Assembly (NCBI RefSeq): GCF_008923205.2
Contig: NZ_WBMS02000007.1
Location: forward strand, 1-64,000
DNA length: 64,000 nucleotides
Direction of reading: 5' to 3'
Source of the DNA: Actinomadura physcomitrii
Lineage (GTDB): Bacteria; Actinomycetota; Actinomycetes; Streptosporangiales; Streptosporangiaceae
Under the pieces are notes generated by a model. The model was not told the origin of the DNA, ran no database searches, and saw nothing but the letters and a program-made list of their open reading frames with translations. How positions within the stretch are numbered: the first letter of the stretch is position 1; every line of letters begins with the position of its first letter. This document shows, piece by piece, positions 16,059-23,523 of the stretch. Made by a program: the position numbers and the translations under genes.

Positions 16059-17540
16059 ATGACGACGCCTGCTGCGGGCCTCTCGCCAGTGGGCGAAGCC
16101 GAGACCGCATCCGAACGGGACTCCCGATCCGACGCACGCGGCGGATCGCTCGGAGCACAGGTCGCCCGACGGATCGAAGACGGGATCATGTCGGCCGGCT
16201 GGCCGGTCGGCCGCAACCTCGGGTCCGAACAGGACCTCCAGGACCGGTACGGCGTGAGCCGGGCCGTCCTGCGCGAGGCCCTGCGCCTGGTGGAGCATCA
16301 TCAGGTGGCCCGGATGCGCCGCGGTCCCGGCGGGGGCCTGTTCGTGACGGCACCCGACGCGGCGCCCGCCACCCGAGCGATGGTCATCTATCTCGACTAT
16401 GTCGGCACCAGTGTCGACGACCTGATCGGCGCGCGGCTGCTGCTGGAGCCGCGCGCCGCGGAACTGGCGGCCGAACGCCTTACCGAGGACGGAGTCCGGC
16501 GGCTGAGGAACCTCTTGGAAGAGGAGGCACAACGGCGCGAAGAGCCGGGCATCTGGTCCCAGGACGCGCTGCACCTCGCGCTCGGGGAGTTGTCCGGCAA
16601 TCCGGTGCTCCGGGCGTTCATCGAGATCCTCACGCGGTTGACGACCCGGTACGCGCACACCGCGACGCACACGCCGAAGGCAGAGGCGGTGCGCAGCAAG
16701 GAGTCAGCCGGCCGCCACCATACGGCGATCGTCGAGGCCGTCATCTCCGGCGGCACCGGACAGGCCGGGGCACTGATCGCAGAGCACCTCACCGCGACGG
16801 CCGACTGGCTGAGGACGCACCGGAACGGCGGCCCGGACGCCCGGATAGCGCCGCCGCTGATCGAGGCGCCCGACGGCAAACTCGGCGAAGTGGTGGCCTC
16901 CAGGATCCATCACCAGATCGCCGCCGACGACTGGCCGATCGGGGAGGCGCTCGGCTCGGAGGCGGAGCTTCTCGCACGTCACGGCGTCAGCCGCGCGGTA
17001 CTCCGCGAGGCCGTCCGCCTGCTGGAGTACCACGGAGTCGCCCGGATGCGCAGAGGGCCCGGCGGCGGCCTGCTGGTCACCGCACCGGACCCGCGCGCCA
17101 GTATCGAGACGATGGCGCTGTATCTCGACTACCAGCGCGCCGGCGTGGCGAATCTTCTGTCGGTCCGCGAAGCGATCGAGCTCGGGTCGCTCGGCCCGGT
17201 CATCGCCCGGCGCGACGAGCCAGGCGTCTCCACCCGCCTGCGGAACGCCGTGAAAGTGATCTGGCCGCACGACGATCGCGGAGCACCGCAGGACCCCTTT
17301 CATAGGGAACTGGCGCTGCTGGCGGGCAACCCCGTACTGATGCTGTTCCTGCGCGTCCTCACCGAGTTGTGGACGCGGCACGCGAGCACCCAGACACCGC
17401 CGTTGCCGGGCGCCGAAACGGCGGTGGAGGTCGAGCGGGTCCACCAGGGCATCCTGGAGGCGATCCTCGCGGGTGACGAGAGCCTCGCCCGCTACCGGAT
17501 GCGCCGTCACCTCGCCATCCTCAACGAGTGGTGGCACTGA
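16059..17540 (+). CDS. Tandem-duplicated FadR-like GntR regulator
   Basis: A 493-residue protein containing two complete GntR/FCD units. First unit: VARRIEDGIMSAGWPVG, RYGVSRAVLREALRLVEHH, RRGPGGGLFVTAPD, then an FCD-like helical domain to about 260. Second unit: VASRIHHQIAADDWPIG, RHGVSRAVLREAVRLLEYH, RRGPGGGLLVTAPD, then a second FCD-like domain. Ordinary FadR proteins are about 230-250 residues and dimerise; this one looks like a covalent pseudo-dimer. The recognition helices of both halves are nearly identical, so both probably read the same half-site. A second protein of the same build is encoded at 45433-46872. The ligand is unknown. Confidence 0.85.
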   Translation: MTTPAAGLSPVGEAETASERDSRSDARGGSLGAQVARRIEDGIMSAGWPVGRNLGSEQDLQDRYGVSRAVLREALRLVEHHQVARMRRGPGGGLFVTAPDAAPATRAMVIYLDYVGTSVDDLIGARLLLEPRAAELAAERLTEDGVRRLRNLLEEEAQRREEPGIWSQDALHLALGELSGNPVLRAFIEILTRLTTRYAHTATHTPKAEAVRSKESAGRHHTAIVEAVISGGTGQAGALIAEHLTATADWLRTHRNGGPDARIAPPLIEAPDGKLGEVVASRIHHQIAADDWPIGEALGSEAELLARHGVSRAVLREAVRLLEYHGVARMRRGPGGGLLVTAPDPRASIETMALYLDYQRAGVANLLSVREAIELGSLGPVIARRDEPGVSTRLRNAVKVIWPHDDRGAPQDPFHRELALLAGNPVLMLFLRVLTELWTRHASTQTPPLPGAETAVEVERVHQGILEAILAGDESLARYRMRRHLAILNEWWH

Positions 17541-17660
17541 TCTCGCCCGCCCGCGTCGCTCCGCGCCACCCCGCCGACGCGTCCCTGCCCGGATAGGCTG
17601 TCTCAAGGAGCCGAAGACCGCCGCATGCGCTGTCCGGGCCGCGAGACGTAGGAAGGGATC

Positions 17661-18266
17661 GTGCCGGTGCAAGGTCAGGCCGCGGAGAGGGTGCGCATAA
17701 TCGACGCCGCTTACCGCTGCCTGGCCGGGGCCGAGGGCGCACCGGTGTCCATCACGGAGATCCTCACCGCCGCCGGACTGTCGACGCGTGCCTTCTACCG
17801 GCATTTCGAGTCCAAGGACGCCCTGTTCCTGGCCATGTTCCGCCGGGACGGCATCCGGGTCATGACGGAGTTGCGCTCGCTCACCTCTACCGCGAACAGT
17901 CCGGCCGAGGCACTCGGGGCCCTGGTCAACGGGATGCTGCACATCACCGCCGACGACCGACGTCGCAGGCGCGTGCTGGCTCTCAGCTCGGGTGAGGCGA
18001 CTCGCGCACGCGGCTACGCCGAGGAGCGCGCTCGGGCGCTCGCCGAGCAGGAGGAGCTCATCGTCGAGATCCTGCGGGCCGGTCAGGCGGACGGCTCGTT
18101 CCCCTGGACCGACCCGGAACCCGACGCGCGTTCGATTCGCGCCGTGCTGGGGCAGGCCTTCGAGGACCAGATGACCGGGGCAGCGCGTGACGACGCGGTG
18201 ACCGTCGCCGCGCAGATCACCGGTTTCGCGCTGCGTGCGCTCGGCGCGGGCCGCCCCGCGAACTAG
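17661..18266 (+). CDS. TetR family transcriptional regulator
   Basis: 201 residues from a GTG start with AGGAAGGG just upstream. The helix-turn-helix reads RIIDAAYRCLAGAEGAPVSI then ILTAAGLSTRAFYRHFESKD, followed by a C-terminal ligand domain. It follows the tandem FadR with a 120-base gap and is closed by a hairpin at 18271-18290. No palindrome could be tied to it, so its targets are unknown; the CoA-transferase gene 150 bases downstream is one possibility. Confidence 0.85.
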   Translation: MPVQGQAAERVRIIDAAYRCLAGAEGAPVSITEILTAAGLSTRAFYRHFESKDALFLAMFRRDGIRVMTELRSLTSTANSPAEALGALVNGMLHITADDRRRRRVLALSSGEATRARGYAEERARALAEQEELIVEILRAGQADGSFPWTDPEPDARSIRAVLGQAFEDQMTGAARDDAVTVAAQITGFALRALGAGRPAN

Positions 18267-18270
18267 GACC

Positions 18271-18290
18271 CCGCTCCCAGCGCGGAGCGG
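18271..18290 (+). terminator. Short hairpin after TetR gene
   Basis: CCGCTCC (18271-18277) pairs with GGAGCGG (18284-18290) over a six-base loop, five bases after the TetR stop codon. There is no T-run, as is usual in high-GC actinobacteria, so terminator activity is tentative. Confidence 0.4.
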
Positions 18291-18381
18291 ACGCCTCTAG
18301 CAACCCTCGGCCTATTCAGTGCAATCTTTTGTGTCCGGTGTGTTGCCCGGCTCACAGTCCACTACGTATCGTACCGAGTTA

Positions 18382-18397
18382 AAGAATATAGATTCTT
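18382..18397. promoter_or_regulatory. Perfect-arm palindrome upstream of the CoA-transferase gene
   Basis: AAGAATATAGATTCTT has perfect six-base arms AAGAAT/ATTCTT around ATAG. Fourteen of its bases are identical to 13586-13599. It lies 22 bases before the GTG start at 18419, close to or over the core promoter, as expected for a repressor site. Confidence 0.65.
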
Positions 18398-18418
18398 GCT
18401 CTTCATGGAGGTGGCACG

Positions 18419-20899
18419 GTGGGCGAAGGTCCTGCGGCGAACACGGTGGCCGGGCACGAGCGACGCCCGGGGGGTCCGCTTGCCGGGATCACGGTCGTCG
18501 ATCTGTCGAGCACGTTCCCCGGGGCGCAGGCGACGCAGTTCCTCGCCGACGCGGGCGCGGACGTCGTCCAGGTCGAGCCGCCTGGTGGCAGCCCGCTGCG
18601 CGACCGGGCCGCCTGGCCGGCCCTGGCCCGCGGGAAGCGGAGCATCAGCCTGGACCTGCATGCCGACGCCGGCCGAGCGACGTTGAACGGCCTGATCGCC
18701 ACCGCCGACGTATTCGTCATGACCCTCCGGCCGCAGACGGCCGCCCGGCTGCGACTCGCCCCAGCCGACCTCGCCGCTCTCAACCCGCGCCTGGTCAGCG
18801 CGGCCATCACGGGGTTCGGCGCGTCCGGTCCCTGGGCCCACCTCAAGGGCTACGAGGGCATGGTGATGGCCAAGCTCGGCATGTTCCAGACGAAGAGCCG
18901 GATGGTCACACGGCCCGGGCCGGCCTTCGTGTCCGTTCCCTATGCGGGATGGGGCGCCTCACAGACCGCGGTCCACGGCATTCTCACCGCGCTCTTCGAA
19001 CGCGCGTCGAGCGGCCGCGGCCAGCACGTCGAGGCGGACATGGTCCGCGGCGTCACCGCTCTTGACACCTGGACATGGTTCACCGAGATGGTCGGGCTCC
19101 GCTGGCCCGACGCCTACCAGAACGTCGAGGCGTTCACCGAAGACGGTGAGCCGCAAGCGCCACTGGTCTACCCGCTGCTCATCGCACCGACCAAGGACGG
19201 CCACTGGCTGCAGTTCGCGCAGACGGCCCCCCGGCTGTTCGCCGCCATGCTCAAGGAGTTCGGCCTGACGGAGATGCTGGCGGATCCGAAGTGGAAGGGG
19301 CTTCCGGTCCTGGAGACCCAGGAGCTGCGAACCGAGCTCTGGGAAATCATGATCAGGAAGGTGCAGGAGCGGACGCTCGCCGAGTGGCAGCAGGTCTTCG
19401 ACACCAACCCCGACATCATGGCCGAGGTGTTCCGGGCCGGTCCGGATGTGCTGAACCATCCGCAGCTGGACCACGACCGGCGGGTGGCCGAGGTCGACGA
19501 CCCGGAGTTCGGCCGGGTCGTCCAGCCGTCCACGCTCGTGCACGAGAACGAGATGCCGCTCAGCGCGCCCCGTCCCGCGCCACGTGAGGACGAGCATGGC
19601 GACGAGCTGCGGCAGAGGGCGGCGTCCGCGGCGCCCGCATCACCCGCGGCCGCCCCACCGGAGGCACCGCCGACGCTTCCGCTCGAGGGCCTCACGATTT
19701 TGGAGCTCGGGACGATGTTCGCCGGACCGTACGGTGCGACGGTCCTCACCGACTTCGGCGCCCGCGTGATCAAGGTCGAGGCGAAGGAAGGCGACGGCAT
19801 CCGCAACATCGGTCCGTTCCCGGAGTCCGGTGGCGCGAAGGTGCTGCAAGGCAAGGAAAGCGTCGCGCTGGACCTCACGACGGAGGAAGGGCTGCGCATC
19901 GTTCGCGAGCTGGCCGCCAAGGCGGACGTGGTTCTGCAGAGTTTCCGTGCGGGCGCGGCAGAGCGCGCGGGTGTGGACGCCGAGGCGCTGCGCAGGGTCA
20001 ACCCGGACCTGATCTACGTCAACGCGCCCGGCTATGGGACCGGCGGCCCCTCCGGCAAGCGGCCCGCCTACGCTCCCTCCATCGGTGCCGCTTTCGGGCT
20101 GGCGCTCACGGACGCACCGGACGCCGCGCACGCGACGGAGTCTCTGAGGGAGATCAAGGCCGGGGCCATGCGGCTGCAGACCGCGACCGCGGTACCGACC
20201 ATGCAAGCCGACGGCATCGCGGCCCTCGGCGTCGCGTCCACGATCCTGCTCGGCGCGCTGGCCCGGCGGCTCGGCCGGCCGATGGGGCAGCTGACCGCCA
20301 CCATGGTAGGGAGCGCGACGCATGCGATTCTGGAGCAGGTCGTCGACTACCCGGGGCGCGCGCCGGCGCCGGCGCCGGATCCGGACGGGCACGGGTTCAA
20401 CGCGCTCTACCGGATGTACGAGGCCTCCGAAGGGTGGGTGTTCCTCGCGGCCCCCGAGCCCGGGGAATGGGAGCAGCTGGCGGCGGCGCTCGCCGGGGAG
20501 GCCGACCTCGGCGGCGAACGCTTCGCGACGCGGGAGGCGCGGCGCAGGAACGACGAGGCGCTGGCGGAAACGCTGGCCGGAGTGTTCTCGCGCCGGCCGG
20601 CCGGCGAGTGGGAGGCTCTTCTCACCAAGGCCGACGTCGGGTGCGTGCAGGTCACCGAACGGCTTCCGGAACTTCTCCTGCAGACCGACGAGGCGCTCGC
20701 GGCGGAGTACTGCGTCACGGCGGCCAACGCGATCTTCGATGAGCATCTGCGGATGGGACCGCTCGTGCGCTTCTCGCGTTCGGCGACCAGAGCCGAGGGC
20801 GGGTGCTCGGTCGGCGAGCACACCGATGCCGTGCTGAGCGAGCTCGGCTACGACGAGAGCGCCATCGCCGCCCTGCGCGAGCGCGGCGTCATCGGCTGA
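18419..20899 (+). CDS. Two-domain family III CoA-transferase (CaiB/BaiF fusion)
   Basis: 826 residues from a GTG start with GGAGGTGG upstream. Residues about 20-390 (LAGITVVDLSSTFPGAQATQ, DAGADVVQVEPPGG, ALARGKRSISLDL, ITGFGASGPWAHLKGYEGMV) and about 420-826 (LEGLTILELGTMFAGPYGAT, DFGARVIKVEAKEGDGIRN, YVNAPGYGTGGPSG) are each a full family III CoA-transferase domain. Canonical enzymes are about 400 residues and form interlocked dimers, so this is a fused heterodimer-like form. Where formyl-CoA transferase has its catalytic Asp in MQDA, I read MVRG (about residue 209) and MVGS (about residue 630), so Asp seems absent from both. It may transfer CoA by another residue or act as a racemase or lyase. 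Confidence 0.85.
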   Translation: MGEGPAANTVAGHERRPGGPLAGITVVDLSSTFPGAQATQFLADAGADVVQVEPPGGSPLRDRAAWPALARGKRSISLDLHADAGRATLNGLIATADVFVMTLRPQTAARLRLAPADLAALNPRLVSAAITGFGASGPWAHLKGYEGMVMAKLGMFQTKSRMVTRPGPAFVSVPYAGWGASQTAVHGILTALFERASSGRGQHVEADMVRGVTALDTWTWFTEMVGLRWPDAYQNVEAFTEDGEPQAPLVYPLLIAPTKDGHWLQFAQTAPRLFAAMLKEFGLTEMLADPKWKGLPVLETQELRTELWEIMIRKVQERTLAEWQQVFDTNPDIMAEVFRAGPDVLNHPQLDHDRRVAEVDDPEFGRVVQPSTLVHENEMPLSAPRPAPREDEHGDELRQRAASAAPASPAAAPPEAPPTLPLEGLTILELGTMFAGPYGATVLTDFGARVIKVEAKEGDGIRNIGPFPESGGAKVLQGKESVALDLTTEEGLRIVRELAAKADVVLQSFRAGAAERAGVDAEALRRVNPDLIYVNAPGYGTGGPSGKRPAYAPSIGAAFGLALTDAPDAAHATESLREIKAGAMRLQTATAVPTMQADGIAALGVASTILLGALARRLGRPMGQLTATMVGSATHAILEQVVDYPGRAPAPAPDPDGHGFNALYRMYEASEGWVFLAAPEPGEWEQLAAALAGEADLGGERFATREARRRNDEALAETLAGVFSRRPAGEWEALLTKADVGCVQVTERLPELLLQTDEALAAEYCVTAANAIFDEHLRMGPLVRFSRSATRAEGGCSVGEHTDAVLSELGYDESAIAALRERGVIG

Positions 20900-20916
20900 C
20901 GCCGACGAGACCACTA

Positions 20917-20946
20917 TTGACAAGATGGGTATCTATGCGCTAGGAC
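20917..20946 (+). promoter_or_regulatory. Promoter with GATGGGTATCT element before the DUF2889 gene
   Basis: TTGACA (20917-20922) is followed after 18 bases by TAGGAC (20941-20946), a fair actinobacterial promoter. The spacer contains AAGATGGGTATCTATG, a relative of the GATGAGTATC motif seen at 25549-25561 and 16018-16031, so the promoter may belong to the same regulon. Confidence 0.5.
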
Positions 20947-21019
20947 TGAAAAAGCCGTTTTCACGCAAGCATGGACACACCGGGCCGACTCTCCTCTGGC
21001 CCGCCTTCTTGGAGCAGCG

Positions 21020-22087
21020 ATGACCCTCACGCCGGCGACGCGCACCCTGCACCCGCGTCACGGGCTGCACGAGCCCACCTCGGGCACGCCCCCGCGGCTT
21101 CCCGGCTCGGTGCGCCGGACCAGTACCGTCGACATGCTCCGACCAGGCGGCCTGCGGGGCCCGTTGATCCTGGCCGGCCGGGGGCGCGACCTGCTCACAG
21201 ACGCGGCCGGCGAGGCCCGCACCGTGTCGCAGGCGGGCATGCGCGCCGTTGTGGACTTCGTCGGCGGACGGTTCGTGCGGGAATTGAGCACTGATCCCGT
21301 CCGCCCGCTGGACTCCCTGATCGGCGTCCGAGCGAGCTCCGGGTTCCGGGGCCGGCTGGACGAGGCCGATCCGCACCTGGCCGCGGAGCATGATCTGCTC
21401 TATCTCCTGCTGGACGAGGTCCCGGTCACCACGCTGATCTCTGGGCAGGCGGTCAGCGCCGGGACCTCCGAGCAGGCGATGAAGGCGGAATTGGCGCGGC
21501 AGGGCACGATGCCGGGCCGCGCCGGCCGCCCGGGGTTCGTCGCCGGTCTCTGCGCCGGATTCGCCACCGGCGGGACGATCATGAATGGAATCGAGGCGAC
21601 CGGACTGCCTCCGACCGTGACCGGCCCGACAGCACCCTCCCTCAGGGCCGAGGACGACCCAGACGCCTGGCACGAGACGGCTTCCCTGCCGCCGCACGGG
21701 ATGCGTCGTGCCCGCCGGATCGACGTGGTTCCAGGCGAGCACGCGACCGTGGACGCGTTCTTCCGGGACTCCTACGTCCTTCCGGGCGGGCTCGAGACGG
21801 TCATCCACGAGTACACCCTGACCGCTGACGTCGAGGGCGGGGCCCTCACCAGATGCGAGGCTCGCGCCCGTGTCCTGCCGTGGGTGGAATGCCCGGCCGC
21901 CGTGGCGAGCGCCTCCCGGCTGGCCGGCGTCCCGCTCGCCGGACTGCGCAAGCACGTCCGCGACCGGTTCACCGGCACCACGACCTGCACGCACCTCAAC
22001 GACATGCTGCGCGCCCTGGAGGACGTACCCGCTCTCCTGGACCGCGCAGTGAACCGCAACCACGACAACGAACGGAGGACCCGATGA
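21020..22087 (+). CDS. DUF2889 domain-containing protein
   Basis: 355 residues with no signal peptide. The C-terminal half matches the DUF2889 pattern: RRARRIDVVPGE, FFRDSYV, VIHEYTLTADV, ARVLPWVECPAA, and TTTCTHLNDMLRALEDVPAL near the end, with a conserved Cys in each of VECP and TCTHLND. The N-terminal half has GFRGRLDEADPH and LLLDEVPVTTLISGQAV. The family has no established biochemical role. It overlaps the amidohydrolase start by four bases, so the two are co-translated and probably act on the same pathway. Confidence 0.8.
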   Translation: MTLTPATRTLHPRHGLHEPTSGTPPRLPGSVRRTSTVDMLRPGGLRGPLILAGRGRDLLTDAAGEARTVSQAGMRAVVDFVGGRFVRELSTDPVRPLDSLIGVRASSGFRGRLDEADPHLAAEHDLLYLLLDEVPVTTLISGQAVSAGTSEQAMKAELARQGTMPGRAGRPGFVAGLCAGFATGGTIMNGIEATGLPPTVTGPTAPSLRAEDDPDAWHETASLPPHGMRRARRIDVVPGEHATVDAFFRDSYVLPGGLETVIHEYTLTADVEGGALTRCEARARVLPWVECPAAVASASRLAGVPLAGLRKHVRDRFTGTTTCTHLNDMLRALEDVPALLDRAVNRNHDNERRTR

Positions 22088-23229
22088 GCGACACGCAGAA
22101 GATCTGGGCGAACTCGGGCGACTCGCATTTCCTCGAGCCGGACGAGCTGTGGCGCGAGTCCCTGCCCCCGAGGCTCGCCGAGCTGGTGCCGCGGACGGAG
22201 AAGGACCCCGACGGGCAGTGGGAGACCGTCCACATCGACGGGATGTCGTTCCGCCGCAAGCTGCCCACCGGCAAGGCGCTCGAGTTTCTCGAGGCGTCGC
22301 ACCGTGCGCCCGGGGCGGCCGACATCACCAAGCGGCTACCGGACCTGGACCAGGAGGGCATCTGGTCGGAGCTGGTGTTCCCCTCGCTGGGAATGTGGAG
22401 CAGCTCCTTCCGGACTCCGGAGGTGCTCCGGGAAGCTCTGCGCGTGTCCAACGACTGGGCCTACGAGACGATCGACAAGTACTCGCCCAGGCTGATCAGC
22501 ACCGCCCAGGTGTCCACGCTCGACATCGACGACGCGGTCACCGAGCTGAAGCGGTGCGCGGAGATGGGCTTCCGGGCGGTCTTCATGCCGGTCAGCCCGC
22601 ACCCGCGGCAGAAGGACTACAACCAGGACGTCTGGGAGCCCTTCTGGGCGACCGCCGAGGAAGCCGGGATCGTGCTGGCGTTCCACATCGGCACCGACCC
22701 CATCGACCTGTCGAGCGGCGGCATGGCCGGCCAGGTCTACCGGGGCCCGGGCGGCGCCGTCCTCAACTACACCGAGACGACGTTCGGCGGGCAGCGCGCA
22801 GTGGTGAAGATGGTCGCCTCCGGCGCCCTGGACCGGCACCCGAACCTGAAGGTACTGATCTCCGAGGGCGGCGCCACGTGGGTGCCGTTCATCGCCGACC
22901 GGATCGAGGAGGGCTACCGCCAGCACGCGATGGCGGTGCGCCCGAAGCTGAAGCGCTCGCCGCGGGAGATCATTTACTCGCAGGTGTACGCCTCCTTCCA
23001 GCACGACGCCACGGCGGTCGCCGCCGCCCGGTCGATGGGCTACAGCAACGTCATGTGGGGCAGCGACTACCCCCACATGGAGGGGACCTACGGCCACACC
23101 CAGGAGACCCTCCACGGCCTGTTCGACGACGTGCCCTCCGCGCTGAAACACCGGATCACCGTCGGCGCCTTCACCGAACTGTTCCCAGGCGTGCCGCCGC
23201 TGCCGACGGCTGACGCGGTGGCGGTGTAG
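22084..23229 (+). CDS. Amidohydrolase 2 family metal-dependent hydrolase/decarboxylase
   Basis: 381 residues from ATG 22084 with a ribosome-binding site in GGAGGACCCG. SGDSHFLEP near the N-terminus supplies the first metal ligands (DxH form), VLAFHIGTDP the central His, and MWGSDYPHMEGTYGHT the distal Asp. This is the pattern of amidohydrolase-2 (ACMSD-like) TIM barrels, which hydrolyse C-C or C-N bonds or decarboxylate. Related proteins occur in many actinobacterial catabolic clusters with unknown substrates. It is coupled to the DUF2889 gene (four-base overlap) and followed two bases later by a small Cys protein. Confidence 0.85.
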   Translation: MSDTQKIWANSGDSHFLEPDELWRESLPPRLAELVPRTEKDPDGQWETVHIDGMSFRRKLPTGKALEFLEASHRAPGAADITKRLPDLDQEGIWSELVFPSLGMWSSSFRTPEVLREALRVSNDWAYETIDKYSPRLISTAQVSTLDIDDAVTELKRCAEMGFRAVFMPVSPHPRQKDYNQDVWEPFWATAEEAGIVLAFHIGTDPIDLSSGGMAGQVYRGPGGAVLNYTETTFGGQRAVVKMVASGALDRHPNLKVLISEGGATWVPFIADRIEEGYRQHAMAVRPKLKRSPREIIYSQVYASFQHDATAVAAARSMGYSNVMWGSDYPHMEGTYGHTQETLHGLFDDVPSALKHRITVGAFTELFPGVPPLPTADAVAV

Positions 23230-23231
23230 GG

Positions 23232-23438
23232 ATGAGCGGCAACGTCATGCACGACTCGCCCACCGAGTTCCTCCACGACGTGGCGAGTGAGGACGGACGG
23301 TGCGTCGCCCAGTCCGTCATCCCCGTGGGCGACGGCGGCTACCGCTGCGCGTGCTCATGCGGCCGGTGGGACATCATCGCCCCCGGCCGGGCCGAAGGGC
23401 TGCGGCTGGCCCGCGTCCACACCGGCACGGAAGTGTGA
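23232..23438 (+). CDS. Small Cys-containing hypothetical protein
   Basis: 68 residues, starting two bases after the amidohydrolase stop codon and ending before a strong terminator, which supports it as a real third cistron. The central segment YRCACSCGRWDIIAPGRAEG has three closely spaced Cys (CxCxC) that could bind a metal if it dimerises or pairs with another protein. The C-terminus (RLARVHTGTEV) resembles small actinobacterial proteins with a CSCGW-like core. Function unknown. Confidence 0.65.
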   Translation: MSGNVMHDSPTEFLHDVASEDGRCVAQSVIPVGDGGYRCACSCGRWDIIAPGRAEGLRLARVHTGTEV

Positions 23439-23465
23439 CGGGCGGCCTTCCGGCATGGTGAACAG

Positions 23466-23508
23466 CGAAACGGCCCCCGAGACCGCAAGGGTCCTGGGGG
23501 CCGTTTCG
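23466..23508. terminator. Strong bidirectional terminator hairpin
   Basis: CGAAACGGCCCCC (23466-23478) and GGGGGCCGTTTCG (23496-23508) form a perfect 13-base-pair stem with a 17-base loop. It lies between the convergent ends of the rightward DUF2889-amidohydrolase unit and the leftward ligase gene, so it can serve both. Confidence 0.85.
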
Positions 23509-23523
23509 TCCTCCCGCCGGCGT

